From Symbiodinium natans (Eukaryota; Sar; Dinophyceae; Suessiales; Symbiodiniaceae): 64,000 bases of DNA. The notes beneath the pieces were generated by a model. That model saw only the letters and a program-made list of their open reading frames with translations. It made no database searches and was not told where the DNA came from. The position numbers were made by a program, and so were the translations under genes. The stretch spans positions 1 through 64,000 of the forward strand of contig CAJNDS010000471.1 in assembly GCA_905221605.1 (NCBI GenBank). The letters run 5' to 3'. Below are positions 50,966 to 62,886 of the stretch, in pieces (position 1 is the stretch's first letter; every line of letters starts with the position of its first letter).

Positions 50966-51588
50966 CAGATCGCATCCAAGCACAGGGTTAGGGAAATGCA
51001 TTGAACCGCGAGCGAAATACAGCGTAATGCTTGATGCTAGTAGCTGCTAGAGCCAGCTGACCGAAACCCTCGCCTGAATTCACATGATATGCCTGCATTC
51101 GGATGAAAATCAACTTTATTGTACACAGTGAAAGACCTGTGTCGCATGGTGCAGGTCCCGGAACTTTCAGCGCCTCTGCCAATGGCTCTGATTCGCTCTA
51201 CGCGCCCCACTCGAACGTTGGCAGTAAGCCTCGTCCAGTATCAGCCGATGCCTGAGGCACTCTGAATCCCAAGCATCGCACCGGTGCATTCGGCACGCAT
51301 GTGTGGAACTCATTCTGATAGTTCGTGATGGATTCTGAGCTCTGCACCTTGCCAGCCCCTGATTCAAAAAGAATGCTCAGCCAAATGCTCTTGAGAGGCA
51401 GCTTCTACTCTGAACTTGCATGGCCTCTTCCCAGCTCCTGCACGGAACAGCAAGAGTGGATAAGAATGGTCAACCCTTCTTGAAATTTCGAATTTGCTTC
51501 TGGCAACCGCAGACCACCATGAGTCACTGCGATGCACTCGAATGAATGTACAACCGCTTGGCTCTGCTTTTGCGTTTTTCCTGCGTAG

Positions 51589-51736
51589 GCTGCTGCGGTC
51601 TTCCATGCCTGACACCCGAGTTGTCACGGCTTATCGCGACCATTTGCAAATCAGAATACAAGCCGCTCGGAGAAGTCTGCAGGTGGCAGGAGCGGATGCA
51701 TTTAAGTGGCTTGAGCGGCGAATGCAAGCGCCGTAA
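51589..51736 (+). CDS. terminal exon-like segment, unknown protein
   Basis: A pyrimidine-rich acceptor (CGTTTTTCCTGCGTAG) precedes a plus-strand frame reading LLRSSMPDTRVVTAYRDHLQ, then IRIQAARRSLQVAGADAFKW and LERRMQAP before TAA. Amphipathic helices are likely. Family not recognised. It would converge with the minus-strand segment ending at 52162. Confidence 0.35.
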
Positions 51737-52161
51737 AAAACAACACTTTCACAGGGCAAAAACAAAGCACATCTGAACAGGGTTTTGTGCACTTTTCCAG
51801 GCCGTTAGCAAAATATACTGCACACAGCCCCTTGCCCTCACCAAGTGCATTGTGCTCGCTCCTTTCTTTAATTCGCTAATGCTACTAAGAGCCTGCGAAC
51901 GGGGATTTAACAGACAACCGCCGCCTATGACCAAGAATTATTGACCATTGACTGCCAAGGAAGAAACTATCCAAGAAGAATTCTATCCTTCTTGGTGTTT
52001 TGAACTACGGGGCCCTTATACAAGATCGCGCCATCTCACGCAACACATGAATGACGGAAGCTGGCCAATCCTACCTGAAGCTGCAGTCCCCTTCAGATAG
52101 GGACGAGCAGCATGCATCATAAGGTATCACTGGCGCAGCAAGCTTGTCCGTCTGCATGAAT

Positions 52162-52325
52162 TCATGCTAACGTGTGCTGAAAAATGTTTGTGACATTCCG
52201 CTTGTACTGCCTGTAGTGGTCGACATTCTGCCCTTCAAGCATAGCTGAAGAACTAGAGTAGCCACGTAGCCTCCAAAAGGAGTCCTTGCATTCCGACTCG
52301 GCCAGCTCATGCTGTGCGATTGCTT
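52162..52325 (-). CDS. terminal exon-like segment, unknown protein
   Basis: The minus-strand frame reads AIAQHELAESECKDSFWRLR, GYSSSSAMLEGQNVDHYRQY and KRNVTNIFQHTLA, then TGA (52162-52164). The acceptor would be GGTTCTTGAG. This looks like the C-terminus of a gene transcribed leftwards. Upstream minus-strand stretches near 52550-52680 and 53180-53400 are also protein-like but in frames I could not join. Confidence 0.35.
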
Positions 52326-54189
52326 CTCAAGAACCATCTTGTCGCAGAGCTCTTGCTGACCGTAGTGGGCGCATGTGGACGCAGAATGGCGCGGAATCAC
52401 GAATAATCCACCACTGGCAGGTGCCGGATATGCCATTGCTCAGTCAAGCAAGAGAGGCATGCACAGCCACAGCAATCAAGACGCTGACGCAATCTGCATG
52501 CGAAAGGCCCTATCAAGATTTAAACATAAATGTTTGGAGCAAGATATCGTCTTCCTTGTACCAGTACTCATGCTCAACTCCAATTTGCAGCTGTCTAATG
52601 CGGCCTTCTGCTTGCGCTTCTCCAGACGCGATGTGATCTTCCTGTGTATTGCCTGCCAAACACAAGGCAGCAGGACCACTCTGTCATTGTGACGCAGAAA
52701 AAAGTGGCGAGCAGAACCATTTTGCAAGACCCCCGAATACCAACATGAGGCACAACTGCAAGTCAGAGAATTTCCCACTTCATTTTAACGGGGTTCTAAA
52801 CTTGATTCACAAACGTGATAACGTGACTTGCCAGAGATCGGGATCTTCTGATATTGCGCTCAACATCATCATCAGAGAAGGCCCTGCAGGTTTACATCGT
52901 CCTGGATGAACAAAGCAACCAAGCTGAAGCCCTTTCTTGAGCACGTAAGGTCTTGCAATCCCTAAACCTTGTACACACCCTATGCAGTGGGATCTAAGAA
53001 ACGGACCCTATTCTGTATTCAGCTGATTGGTTTTTCAACTTCATACGTGACGACAAAGCTGTTGATGCTGATGATGTTTATCGATTCCAATAATCTCCTC
53101 GATGCACAATCCAGACTCCAAAATGAACCCACATTCCATCTCTGACCCTGGAGCCACCCACTTCCAGGAGGCAACCCTCCTGCTATGCGGAAAGAACGGT
53201 AGGTTGTTGCCTCAAGTTCACGCTCGAGCACGTCTCGGAAGAAGCGAACCTTGACAGACCAAGAAGCATGAGAGTCGTAAGAAACAACATCGCATACCGC
53301 AACATAAACCACTCAAAGATTGGCTCGCTGGTCTTAGCATCGCACATCCACCTCTTCTGAACACCGACCAACAAAGTGAAGCTGCCTGCACGCATGCGAG
53401 CTGATCTCGGTGTCTCATTACAGCCGTTCAAGATCACATTTGTGATGGGTCGTGGTTGTGCCATGTGTGTTACCCACCCACGCGCTCATGCCAAGGATGA
53501 AGCCACACAAGCAAATGCTACGTGCAACATGGCCTGGTGCCCGCTCTACCGTTCATCGAAAAGGTACAAGAATCGGAGCAAATTTTACCGAATGTTTGCG
53601 GTGGCTTCTCGTGTGTGAGGGTTGGGGGCCTAGGGGTGTCGTGGAGGAGGGCTGGATGAGAGAGGGGGGTGGGGGGTTGGGTGGAGGGCGGGGCGCGGAC
53701 GGAGGTGACCGATTCAATGGCTCGTGATTTCCCGGTTCTTGGCTGGGCTGGCGGTCCAGTTTCGGCTGTTCGGCTCGCGACCTTTCTGAAGTTTTCTGAA
53801 GTGACGACAGTCACGAGATGTCGCGAGGATGGCGACCCCGACATTCACCATAATATTGCTTCTAAGCACGGACATGCACATTCCATGCACATTCCTTCTG
53901 ACAGAAGGTTCTACTGAGTCTACTGCTGCTTTCAGTTAGTCCACAAAATGGTCTTGCGCGTCACCTAGGCCAGTGTGGACTGCAGATGTAACTCGGGCCT
54001 GCCCGAGGCTCGCGGAGCCGTGCGGTCCTGAAACAACACACATGAACACACAAAAGCAGTCCCTCTCCCAATAGTCGAGGGAACGAAGGGAACACGCTCC
54101 TTGAGTTGAAGGCTGTCACCCAGTATCCAGAGTCCCTGCAGAAGTAAAAAGACATGAATTTATTGGCTTTGCTCGTATTCTGTTGCATT

Positions 54190-54300
54190 TCACACGCCCA
54201 AGGCCTTGAGTTTGGCTTCGGCCTTCATCTTCTCCAGCCCAGACCCATCAGCTCCGACCTTAAGCTCTACGTGCCACAGAATGCGCTGTCCATTCCCGAG
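54190..54300 (-). CDS. terminal exon of a minus-strand gene
   Basis: Exactly 37 codons including stop, reading LGNGQRILWHVELKVGADGS and then GLEKMKAEAKLKALGV, preceded by an AG (CTCAAATAG). The ending is strongly protein-like with a Lys/Ala helix. A probable previous exon at about 54370-54490 (VVGTRILKCNKDKEHMVFQ) would join in frame if its donor is GC after CAA. No family recognised. Confidence 0.45.
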   Translation of the reverse strand, partial: LGNGQRILWHVELKVGADGSGLEKMKAEAKLKALGV

Positions 54301-55503
54301 CTATTTGAGCCTCTCTGACGCCCATCAAACGCGTGTGATCCAACGGAACTTCGCGGTGACGGTGCATGGCTGTACATACAAGCTTGAAAAACCATGTGCT
54401 CTTTATCCTTGTTGCACTTCAGAATGCGAGTGCCAACAACTTTCCAAAAAGCTGGGCTGTACGCCAACTCTGACACCAAGTTGAACCTCAGCACGAGAGG
54501 GGAAACGGCGAGCGCAAGAAGGGCCCAGAATCGGAATGCAAGTGGGTTGACGTCCATGGGGGGGTGGACCCCTGGACACTAAGGCGAGTCCAACATTGAT
54601 AGCCGCTGCAAGTTTGTGTGCCTTTGTGCGAGCCCTCCGTAAACACGGCATTCCCACCTGTAGCAGTTGTTCTTGCGCTGCAAGATTCGCTCCGACCTGG
54701 CATTGTTCATGGCGAAGGTGAAAATTGTTCAAGAAGTGCTCGTTGCGGCTGTTCTTCTCAAAAACCATGCCACAGGAGGGCTCAGACCACGTGCCGGCCA
54801 AATCGGTGGGGTCTGCCTTGCATCTTTGCACCGGCCATCCGCGCAAGATGACATGCAACATGATGAAAGGTGGATGAGGCTTTCGTGTTTAGCCGCACGA
54901 GCGCATGCGAAACGCTCTTCAAGCCATGATGGCCGATATCATGACATCTTAGCCCGATCTTCGACTCGACAGGGTCCGACCCAGGGGACTGAGTACACTA
55001 TCCCACACCGTGCCACTTGAACGAAACTACTGCTACTGCTGACTCACCACACTGGTTCTTTCTGGCTACATATTCCGAACACAAAGGTACTCTCCGGAAT
55101 AAGCTTCTCCGCAGCAGCCCACAAGCTGAAGCGAAATGTGGACTGACTATGGTTCAGCATTCTCACCGACCTGGGCTGGTCTCTTAGTGTCCAGCAGTGA
55201 TCGGCAAGGAGCCAAAGATACGTGGACACGCTCATTTGCCGGTCACGATGGGCACGACCAGAGAAGCCGGCGTTGATGAATGTACGAGGCCAAGTCTTGC
55301 GACAGCGAGCATAGAATACATGGCAAAACGGCAATGATGCCAGTGTAGACCCCAAACAGGAGAGACCATGTGGAAACGCAAGAGCATTCCAAGGGTCCTC
55401 CAAACATACACCAAGAGCCCTCCGCGCACTCCAGACAACATTCCGGCACTCGGAGAATATCCTTCAAGAGAACTCCAACAGCATCCCAAGAGCTCGCTAC
55501 GCT

Positions 55504-55670
55504 TCGTCGTGGGACACGAAAGAGCGACTTGGAGCCACCGGAGCTCCAAAAGTTCTCCCTGTACTACCTTTGTACTACAAAAGACTGACTTTCGAGCCGC
55601 TCGAGCTCCGGACGTCCTCTGCGTGCTACCTTTGTACTACAAAAGGTCGACTTTCAAGCCGCCGGAGCTG
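55504..55670. repeat. ~70-bp direct repeat with palindromic core
   Basis: GACTT(G/T)GAGCC(A)CCGGAGCTCC-type blocks alternate with TACCTTTGTACTACAAAAG, about 2.5 copies. TTTGTA-C-TACAAA is a perfect inverted repeat in two copies. Confidence 0.75.
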
Positions 55671-55787
55671 CTGCGAACCTCATTGGTGGCCCTTGCGGAA
55701 AGAACATACGAGGAGATTCTGATTATGAAGCCTAGACGATGCTCCCGGATGAGGTCGGGAGCTCCGTTGGACATCACCTGTGAGATA

Positions 55788-55896
55788 TGCAGTGTCCCAG
55801 CCTCGTCAGGGTCCGCAGGCGTCAGCGCTTCTATGCACCGCAGCGCGTCGCGATGATGCTTGAACCGTACGTACCTGCCAAAGCAGCTCCACACGT
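55788..55896 (-). CDS. internal exon-like segment, unknown protein
   Basis: Between an AG (AATCCCAAAG) and a CACAG/GTGATG donor, the minus-strand frame reads VWSCFGRYVRFKHHRDALRC and IEALTPADPDEAGTLHISQ. Both borders and the texture agree. No family recognised. Confidence 0.4.
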
Positions 55897-55957
55897 CTTT
55901 GGGATTACGATCACCCGGTCCAGACAAACAAAGAGACGACCTCGCAATTAGATGCAA

Positions 55958-56352
55958 TTAGAGGAGTTTGAGGCTGAGCGCCTCGGGCCCACAGCGCTTG
56001 ACTTCAGTTTCCCTCCGGACCCTAGTTTTGCAAAAAAGAAGGCAAATGAAGGCAAATGAAGGCAAGATTGGCCGGTCAGTACGAGGGCGCCCTTCATTGG
56101 TGGGCTCGATGGCGAAGGCATCCAAGATAAGGTGCAAATCATCAACTTCTCCGAAGCCCTCGCAGGCAGGTCCATGACAAACGCAAGTTCTTTGTAAGCC
56201 ATGGCATGGAAAAAGTTTTTTCGTGCCTCGAAATACTCCTGCAGCTGCTGACGCGTCATGTCATGCCTGTGAAAGCGCTCTTGCGCAACATGCTGCAAGA
56301 GAACACGGCCAGGCATGGCAACGACCCTGTCCCCAACTTGCAACCCCACGAT
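55958..56352 (-). CDS. 3' coding segment broken by a one-base frame change
   Basis: The minus-strand frame reads VGDRVVAMPGRVLLQHVAQE, RHDMTRQQLQEYFEARKNFF and AMAYKELAFVMDLPA down to about 56165. One base over it continues CEGFGEVDDLHLILDAFAIE and PTNEGRPRTDRPILPSFAF, ending PEALSLKLL and TAA (55958-55960). The two parts read as one protein about 130 residues long here, so a single-base indel lies near 56155-56175. No family recognised. Confidence 0.4.
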
Positions 56353-56429
56353 TGAGAAGACAAAAAACTTCATCCAAGGCCTTGCGTTAAATAAACTTGT
56401 AGCAGCAATTTTGCTTATGAGAAGCAATG

Positions 56430-58750
56430 TAGCTGCTTTACCTGTTCAGAGGTCTGCTTTTCCTACGCAGAGTGCTCTGCAGCTTGCCATTGCCATGCAC
56501 AACATACCCCACAGCGCAGGTGCATTCCCGGACAGAATGGCAACTCGCTTTCACAATGCGGCAGGCAAGGTTCATGAACGACTCTTCAGCAATTACTTGC
56601 TTGTAACATAGGCCGCGTGTCTTTTGAAATGTGTCGCTCGGCTTGTTCTGTTTTCAAAGGTTCGGCTTGGGTCTCCTCTCGTCGCACTCCAGTCTAGGCG
56701 CGGGCCTACCTGGAGACTTTGGGAGCGGCCGTTTTCCCAGGAAAAACCCTGTTTTATGCAGTGCCATTCTGGCCGAGCCCCCCGTGCACATTGTCTCGCT
56801 TTTTCATCGTGAAAAACAAGGTTTTTGCGTTGCACGACACAAGAAATCGCGTTCTGGCCTAAGCAAGCAGCACCTGAATTAGCGCTCCCACCCAGGTCGT
56901 TTGCACATTTTGCCACGTGTTGGCAACGACGCCCAGAACCGTCCTGGCTTCTGGGACCGATCGTGCACGTCGTCATGGTTGGGTTGAGAGTCTCGGGGGT
57001 GCAAACTTGAAGGCGTTAGGAACAGGGGATGTTCGAATTGGCAGTTTGGTTCTTTCCTCCCTTCCTTCTTTATTTCGTGGGGCGAAGGGGGAAACCCTAG
57101 AAGAGCCAGTGCGTAATGTTCTTTCAGCTTTGTTCTTTGCTGTTTATCTCTTCTATTGTTTTCCTCTCTCGCTTTCTCTCTCTTTCTTCTCTCGCTCTCG
57201 CTTGCTCGGTCGTGTCCGCTCGTGAGCACAGCTGCCATCATGCTCCACTTCCGTCGCGCCTCCTACTCATTCTAAACATCCACCAGACATCCAAATTCAA
57301 ATCCAGCAAGCAGCAGGAAAACACTGAAAGATGCAGAAAGGGTCACAAAGACCTCGGAAGCGACCTTAATCAAGTAAGAGTCCGGCAGTGGCAAGTTCCG
57401 AACCTGCCGCCCAGCATAATGGTTTTGCGTGGTTTTGCGGGGCTCATGTCTTGAGTCAGGTACATACAGCTCGCGGTCTTCAGGTCCGGGCGCCACCTGC
57501 CCACTGAGCCAAGACATGCCAAGGCATAGCCACTCCAGCAGTACAAATAGTACAGCGAGCGCCGGTCCTCTGACGGTCTTCGGCTCAAAGCCAACTGGTC
57601 AACAAAAATGCTGACCTGGAAGCTCCCATCCTGGCAGGTCGCGCCAGAAACCCAAACCCCTGCATCGCACCAATGCGTAACAACTCAGTAAACCTGGCGG
57701 CATGCACATGAGACTACGGTCGCAATCTCTTTTCTAGGTTGGGGAACATGGCCGGGGGCGTCGCCGACCAGGAATTGCTGTGCCATCGATGGCAAGCCAC
57801 AATGCACTCCTTGCAAGCCGTGGGATATGCCGATTCAAGTGCCCGGACTGTCCAAGTACGTCGGACCTCAACGAGATCACCATCACCAACCTTCGTCTGG
57901 TGCAAATTTGTCACAGCCTGGTGTGCGGCGATACATGTTTATCATGCTTCGCGCCACCGCCATTGCAGGCCAACGCGAAAACACTGCTCAGCTCTTTCGA
58001 AATCTGAATCTTTTTTTTCAGATGTGAGTTACAAATCTTGGCATCAGGCCTTGTCCATGGCTTGATTGTTCCGTAGCTTCACATACGCAAGCCGCCCGGA
58101 GGAACGCACCTCGCGGCAACGAACGCCGCTTTTGGGGGCTTGCCCATGTCAGACTTGGCAGTGGTCCACAAGCTGTTCGTGCGATTGCAGCAACACCCGA
58201 GTATACTCATCTCAATCAGCATCTTCCGCTCATGAGGGCTCACATGTTTAGCAACGGACTGGAACAGAGTCACCTCTAGACATGCCCACACAGTTACATT
58301 GGAAGAGGTTGTTCGAGGCCGATACTAAGCAAAGCAAAAAGATACAAAACAGTTGCATATGGTTGCACACTGCTCACAACGTTTCACAATGTTTCACAGC
58401 TTTCGGCAGTGGTCACAAGGGGAGACTTAGCCTCTCGTGACTGTCGATCTGTTCGTGCTTTGTGATCTTGGTAAGCTAGGCTTAGAACACAAACGTGTCA
58501 GCCTGTAGGGCCTTCTAAAGACATTTGATCTCCTGAGCCAAGCAGGCATTCATATGAGAGATGCCATACCTAAGCCGGCCTCGCCCGACACGCTGGCTGG
58601 AAGAGCATCCTTTTCCTGACACTGTTGGGGGGATCTGACCATATCTCGCACTGCATGACACCGCCGAGCATGCAACCGTCGCTAACTAGCGCGCAAAGCT
58701 GGACGAAGGTATCTTTGCCGAACTTCAATGGGTCAAGTGTCTCAGTAGTC
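56430..58750. other. no supported gene
   Basis: Only short ORFs, plus a CT-rich stretch at 57160-57200 (TCTCTCTTTCTTCTCTCGCTC). Nothing recognisable. Confidence 0.35.
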
Positions 58751-58759
58751 TCATGGGCT

Positions 58760-58951
58760 CATTGATTATTGTTTGTCGAACTGAGTGACGACCTAGCACT
58801 CCGGTCCCTACGGGGCGACTTCCTGTGCTCTTGTCCTCATCCTCGATGAAGACAGACGAGAGGCCGCCAAATGGAGCAAACACAAATCTGCACACAGGAC
58901 TGCAAAAGGTGGAGCGACAGAGATCGAGTGCTAAAATCGCAGCAGGCTTCA
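58760..58951 (-). CDS. exon-like segment, unknown protein
   Basis: After GCTTACTGCGACAG the minus-strand frame reads AAILALDLCRSTFCSPVCRF, VFAPFGGLSSVFIEDEDKST and GSRPVGTGVLGRHS. Protein-like; the 3' border and family are unknown. Confidence 0.3.
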
Positions 58952-59040
58952 CTGTCGCAGTAAGCAATGAATGCTGCCGCCTTGTGAGAACGATGCAGCT
59001 GATGCGTATCTCTTAACAGTGAAAGCTGGCAGTTTCTGCC

Positions 59041-59415
59041 ATGTCTTTGTACACCCGGTCAGCCGGTACCTGGAACCATTGGCCTTTTGCACATATTGTC
59101 ATATTATCTTGTTTCGGACACGTCGAATTACACATGGAGGCACTTAGTGGCTTAGTGTTCGAGATGGTTCAAGGAGCCGATGGCTTTCTTGGATTCATTG
59201 AAGCAGCTGGCAGCTTGAAAGCCTGGTCAATCCGGCGCATCCCGTCTGTGAGGTCTCTGTGGCAGCCGCACTCTCTGGTGAGGCCAGCACCAGCATCGAA
59301 GCCGCTTCCACCCACACTCCTCGCATGTGAGCTGGGCATGCTGCGATGGTTCGAGCATGCTTGCGCTTTACGGTGGGTTGAGAGATCAACCTATGAGTCT
59401 CGTGGCCACCAGTGA
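59041..59415 (+). CDS. 124-codon ORF, unknown
   Basis: ATG to stop in one frame, with protein-like stretches HMEALSGLVFEMVQGADGFL and GFIEAAGSLKAWSIRRIPSV. It lies opposite in direction to most neighbours. No domain, no start context; could be a chance ORF. Confidence 0.25.
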   Translation: MSLYTRSAGTWNHWPFAHIVILSCFGHVELHMEALSGLVFEMVQGADGFLGFIEAAGSLKAWSIRRIPSVRSLWQPHSLVRPAPASKPLPPTLLACELGMLRWFEHACALRWVERSTYESRGHQ

Positions 59416-60085
59416 AATCTTAACTTTCAAGTCCAAAACAACTCAGACTTGAAAGTGCATGAAGATCCGTGTAGAAAATACAGCCCATTGTACCCATCGT
59501 ACTTTACGTCTTTGGCATCTTCGGCATTTCGATGCAATAGAACTGTCAACTCAAGCAAATGTGTTTCTAACCTTACCATTAGCCTGAACTTAACACGTGT
59601 GTAGGGCAGACGCTCTCTTTTTTCCGCGTTATGCGTCTGGTGGAAAAGTAAAGGAAAAGGCAAAACGAGTCTTTCGCTGAGGCAGCAAATTGCAGCAGGC
59701 TTGGCTGCCTTTCGGCGCGCAAAACGGCAAGCTTGAGCTTAGAGCTTCCGCGAGTTAGAAGGCAAAGGCAGAAAAACACGCAGGAAAGAGAAACCTGAAG
59801 TTGTGCTCGGGAGCAGGGGAGTAGCTCGACGTCGTGTACGAGGCAAGTGAAGTCAAACATCCCGCGTAAGTCGCATCACCCCAGTAGCCCCCAAGTGGCC
59901 ACCTCGGGATCCGCATCCCAACGGTGACCCCCAATCAAAAACAATCAAAACCCAACCATCGTACGCGGCCATTCCGCGATGCTCTGCCGGTGCTGCCGCG
60001 ATGCGATCACACAACAAGAAAAAAACACGCACGCCAGACCACGTCTCTTGACGAGCATCTCCACAGAAACTGGCAGAAACGGCGG

Positions 60086-60117
60086 TGACCCTCGAACTCG
60101 AACTCGAACTCGAACTG
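60086..60117. repeat. (GAACTC)n, about 5 copies
   Basis: Perfect hexanucleotide repeat. Confidence 0.9.
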
Positions 60118-60638
60118 CCCTGCGCCTGATCGGATAGCTGAATACATTTGGTCTTGAAACGCCCCTGCCCCCCTCCCTGGGGTAAGCTCGGCGGGAAAGC
60201 TTGGATTTTGGATTTTGTTGATTTGGGATTCTTCGACTTTTCACCGTCGAGATTAGTCCCAATGCATTCCTAGTAAACGAACAAATTTAGGTTGGTTTCG
60301 AAGTTTGCTTTTTTCATTGCTACATCTGCGTTTATTTGCAATCCCAGGCAACACTAGATGCCAAAAATGCAACAGCCAAACCTCACGTGAGGATCTCCAG
60401 AACAATTGGGATGTTTTGGAAATGTGGGTTTGCGAATTTCTGGGTTTTGGAATCTTTTTATTGGAGAATGGGTATCGCCTATGGCCTTCCTTCAAAACCA
60501 AACAATCAAAAGGACTGCCTTCAGCATCCCCACCCCCGCCTCAAATTGGGTAGCTTCTCTCAATTATTATCAGAGAGACCTCCCCCGCACCCGTAATGCA
60601 GCCATCCAAGGATCCAGATCTTGCTGACCTGACTGGCT

Positions 60639-60908
60639 TTGGAAATTTGCAATTATTTTGCCCTCCGGAAGAAGCGAAAGAAAGTCCTGGTCAAGGATGG
60701 CTCGACCCTCCGATCAAAGGGCTCGCGCCGCTTGAACGCCACAAGCAACAAGGAGAAACAAAGCGAGAAGCGACGATACGAGCAAATGCCAAGGCAAAAA
60801 AAAACAAACCAAAAGAAAAGGAAAAACGGAGAGCAAGAAGCCGAAGACCGTGAATGGCAAGAAGCGACAAGCAAAAAAAGCAAAAAGAAAAACAAGCAAC
60901 CACGATAA
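60639..60908 (+). CDS. Lys/Arg-rich ORF, 89 codons
   Basis: ATG to stop, extremely basic (RRYEQMPRQKKTNQKKRKNG, SKKSKKKNKQPR). The composition follows from an A-rich DNA stretch, so a chance ORF is the main alternative. Confidence 0.2.
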   Translation: MEICNYFALRKKRKKVLVKDGSTLRSKGSRRLNATSNKEKQSEKRRYEQMPRQKKTNQKKRKNGEQEAEDREWQEATSKKSKKKNKQPR

Positions 60909-61011
60909 GCGATTAGCAAGAAGCCAATGCCGACTACAAGACAGTCAAAGAAAAAAGCATAAGCAAGGAAATTAATTTACTTCGAACACCCCACCCTCTC
61001 TCGGTAGAGAT

Positions 61012-61472
61012 ACTCTGCTCCAGGGACACTCTGGGGCTGGGCACTCCGGGGACACTCTGAGGTTGGGCAGGAGACTGTGAGTTTGGGTACTCCAGAAAGA
61101 CTCTGGGGCTGGCCCAGGGAGACTCTGAGGATTTGGGCAATTCAGGAGACTCTGAACCGGGGCACTCGGGGACATTCTGGGGTTTGGGGTTGGGCACTCC
61201 AGACAGACACTCTGGGGTTGGGCACGAGACTGTGAGTTTGGGCACTCCAGGCAGACTCTAGGGTTGGGCACTCCAGAAAGAAACTCTGGGGTTGGGCACT
61301 GAAGGAAGACTCTGGGGCTGGGCACTCCGGGGACACTCTGGGGTTGGGCACTCCAGGGAGACTCTGGGGTTGCGCACTTCCGGGAAACTCTGGCGTTGGG
61401 CACTCCAGGGACACTCTAGAGTTGGGCACTCCAGAGACACTTTGGGCTTGGGCACTCCAGGGATGAGCGAGG
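61012..61472. repeat. ~27-bp minisatellite, about 15 copies
   Basis: The unit is GGGCACTCC(A/G)GGGACACTC, TGGGGTT with frequent indels, so unit length varies from about 24 to 46 bp. Minus-strand ORFs rich in Pro-Glu-Cys-Ser are repeat artefacts. Confidence 0.9.
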
Positions 61473-62318
61473 AGTAGACCGGGCGAGGAGAAGAGTTCCG
61501 GGCGAGGAGAAGAAGTTTAACATCTAACAACCCCACACCGAGGGTGGGGGGGAAAAAAGGAAAGCAAGGAATCAAAGGGGCGGAGATAGGAGACAAACAC
61601 AAACAAAAAGAGAACAACCTCGGAACGGCAGGACAAGATTGGAGGGGAGGCAAGAAAAGCCCACACCCCAGAAAATGGGATATCATGTGTACATGTTTGT
61701 ATACACCCCAGAATATGGCAATCATATACACATACCAGTACATATAAACATATGTGCATATGTATACGTATTCTGTGTGTCAACATCGGAATATGTCGCG
61801 GTGTCGGTGTCCCGCCCCCCGCCTCTGCTACATACGTTTGTCGCCCCGCATTGCGTCACACGTATGTCGCGGGCTTGTCGCGGGCTCCCAATGTCACAGG
61901 ATAGTGCGAGGACGGAGGTTTGTCGCGCGGAGGCTTGTCGCAAGAAGAACGGCCTGTTACAGACCCTATGTCGCAAAACGACGCCCGGGACCTGTTACGC
62001 ACATTGGTCTTTTTGACTCGCAGCTACGTATATAGTATACTTGAATATTTGCGCATGTAATCATAATATGCCATATTAAGGCAATGGAAGGAACACCGTT
62101 GTCACGGGCCCCCACCCCCACGGCTGGGCATAGTGGCTTGTGAAGCAGTAAACAAAAGCTTCTCGCAAGCAGAACAGTTTTGACACGATGCTTGTGCCTG
62201 TGGCAAGCCCATGTGCTTTTGGTCTGCACCCGTCTTTCAGACAGAGAGAAAGAGGAGAGAAAGAAAGCAAGAAAGAAACAAATGCGCTAGTCAGCTAGTC
62301 AACACAACTTTCCGAGTG
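61473..62318. other. non-coding, with CATA-type microsatellite
   Basis: TATACA/CATATG alternation at 61726-61765, repeated TGTCGCGGGCTTGTCGC at 61864-61885, and no supported gene. Confidence 0.4.
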
Positions 62319-62600
62319 CTACCAGTACGAGCTACGAACCGATGCTGCAAAGACTTTAACACGGCCTGTCACTGAGTTGACCAAAGCATGGCACTTCCAA
62401 CAAGCATGGAGCATGGGGAACATTGGTCTCCGTGGCATCTTTGATGCCAGATGCTCCAAACCACCACAGCCCGCTAGCCTTAGTGGCAAACCGTGAAAGA
62501 GCACAGCGCCCAAGTGTTTTTCAACTGGGTGTTGTTTCGAATTTGCAACGTAGAACAACCCCCAACTAGCTAAGCTTGTGATTCGCCAGGTGCCGTACGC
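62319..62600 (-). CDS. exon-like segment, unknown protein
   Basis: The minus-strand frame reads FYVANSKQHPVEKHLGAVLF, HGLPLRLAGCGGLEHLASKM and CHALVNSVTGRVKVFAAS over about 85 codons to a stop at 62319. Texture is protein-like; no family recognised. Confidence 0.3.
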   Translation of the reverse strand, partial: AYGTWRITSLASWGLFYVANSKQHPVEKHLGAVLFHGLPLRLAGCGGLEHLASKMPRRPMFPMLHACWKCHALVNSVTGRVKVFAASVRSSYW

Positions 62601-62670
62601 CAATGGAAAGCACGAGGAAGACCGTGGCCTGACTTAAACACAAGATGTATCAGTGCGGCATACAACTTAC

Positions 62671-62886
62671 GAGGAAAAGCGAGAACCGATCAAGCTGCGC
62701 ATATCTGAGATGTAGTACCCATCCGCTCGTGGAATGTGTATCCATCGCACGAGGTCCATCCTCGTAAGAATAGCTGAACTTTCCGCTCTCATGTTGGATT
62801 CTAAAAGTGGGATCCGTGCAGATACAGGGAAGGCGCTCCGCAGGCTCGCAATGGCCTCCGTGCGGTTGACGAGCATAATATACTTG
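62671..62886 (-). CDS. internal exon-like segment (216 bp) with GTAAGT donor
   Basis: Bounded by CATGTGCAG (acceptor) and CTC/GTAAGT (consensus donor). One frame reads KYIMLVNRTEAIASLRSAFP, VSARIPLLESNMRAESSAIL and LVRWIHIPRADGYYISDMRS without a stop. A second frame is also open, so the reading is not certain. Borders are among the best in the right half. Same strand as the segment at 62319-62600. Confidence 0.4.

Noticed and set aside
60934..61743. Pro-Glu-Cys-Ser-rich ORFs on minus
   Set aside because: Read-through of the 61-kb minisatellite.
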